Shown: positions 63,663 through 64,000 of the stretch, piece after piece | How the letters are laid out: every line of letters begins with the position of its first letter | How positions within the stretch are numbered: the first letter of the stretch is position 1 | NCBI RefSeq assembly: GCF_014898055.3 | Contig: NW_023604861.1 | Location: 102,054,083-102,118,082 of the forward strand | Length of the DNA stretch: 64,000 nucleotides | Reading direction: 5' to 3' | DNA from: Talpa occidentalis | Taxonomy: Eukaryota; Chordata; Mammalia; Eulipotyphla; Talpidae | The notes under the pieces: model-generated | The model's input: the letters and a program-made list of their open reading frames with translations, nothing else | What the model was told of the DNA's origin: nothing | The model's database searches: none | Translations under genes and position numbers: made by a program

Positions 63663-63987
63663 CTTATCAGAGCCTGCCCCTCTAGAGCGTTTGGTACGAA
63701 TTTATCTTTTTTCCTCTCCTTAATATTGAGTTTGTTGATTGAAAAGAGATTTTTATTGTGAGTTCATTCAGGGAATCATTATACAGGGAATCATACTTTA
63801 ATTTCTTAATACTAGAGATGATTGAAGCTTTGAAATTACTTTTGCTTGAAAATACATACAAAATAAAATAATACGGAAAATATTAAGAAAACAGTGACCT
63901 GAAAGATGTGCATATCCCCACCCCTTTATGTCTGCTTCTACATTTGTAACATTACAAAGTTTACTGTTAAAATAAAAGAAAACTATT

Positions 63988-64000
63988 TAGGGCTTCCCTG
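63988..64000 (+). mobile_element. Possible SINE start cut by window edge
   Basis: The last bases, GGGCTTCCCTG, match the first bases of the sense SINE head (compare 47512). Too short to be sure. Confidence 0.35.

Overview
This is mammalian nuclear DNA. It has a CpG-island promoter, two short coding exons with GT-AG introns, and otherwise interspersed repeats of kinds found across placental mammals: MIR/L2, MLT1, MER5-type and Tigger-type DNA transposons, and old L1. The dominant young repeat is a tRNA-derived SINE of about 265-340 bp. It starts GGGCCTCCCCGGTGGCGCAG, carries A- and B-box-like blocks, and usually ends in TAAATAAATCTTTAAAA. It is not Alu, B1/B2, Bov-tA, AfroSINE, horse ERE or carnivore CAN. 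A laurasiatherian such as a bat would fit, but the species cannot be fixed from the sequence alone.

The only protein-coding gene recognised is the 5' end of MAP4K4 (HGK/NIK), a Ste20-family GCK-IV kinase, on the plus strand. The CpG island runs from about 25.3 to 26.5 kb. The start codon is at 26173 and coding exon 1 ends at 26229. Intron 1 is 353 bp. Exon 2 (26583-26648) encodes the glycine-rich ATP loop. The rest of the window, 26649-64000, is the first part of a very long intron 2, and exon 3 is outside the window.

The upstream 25 kb is gene-poor. It holds L1 fossils, four MLT1 LTRs, another LTR-type repeat (17.6-19.4 kb) split by a young L1, two Tigger-like fossils, many SINEs and three processed pseudogenes. 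These are RPL34 (7.2-7.5 kb, minus), RPL27A (12.9-13.4 kb, minus) and EIF3H (13.46-13.91 kb, plus, 5' part only). The last two lie head to head.

Intron 2 is fairly plain from 26.6 to 36 kb. From 39 to 48 kb it is a mosaic of old antisense L1 with nested SINEs and one unidentified retroposed transcript. From 50 to 64 kb it is mostly quiet with scattered MIR and MER5 fossils.

The SINEs (22 near-complete copies, two head-only copies, one internal slice, perhaps one starting at the right edge) fall into at least three tail types, A (older), B and C, plus the head-only form. I found no new gene system. The best leads are the SINE tail replacement, the head-only mini-SINE, the head-to-head retrocopy pair, and the unidentified retrocopy at 44.1-44.9 kb.
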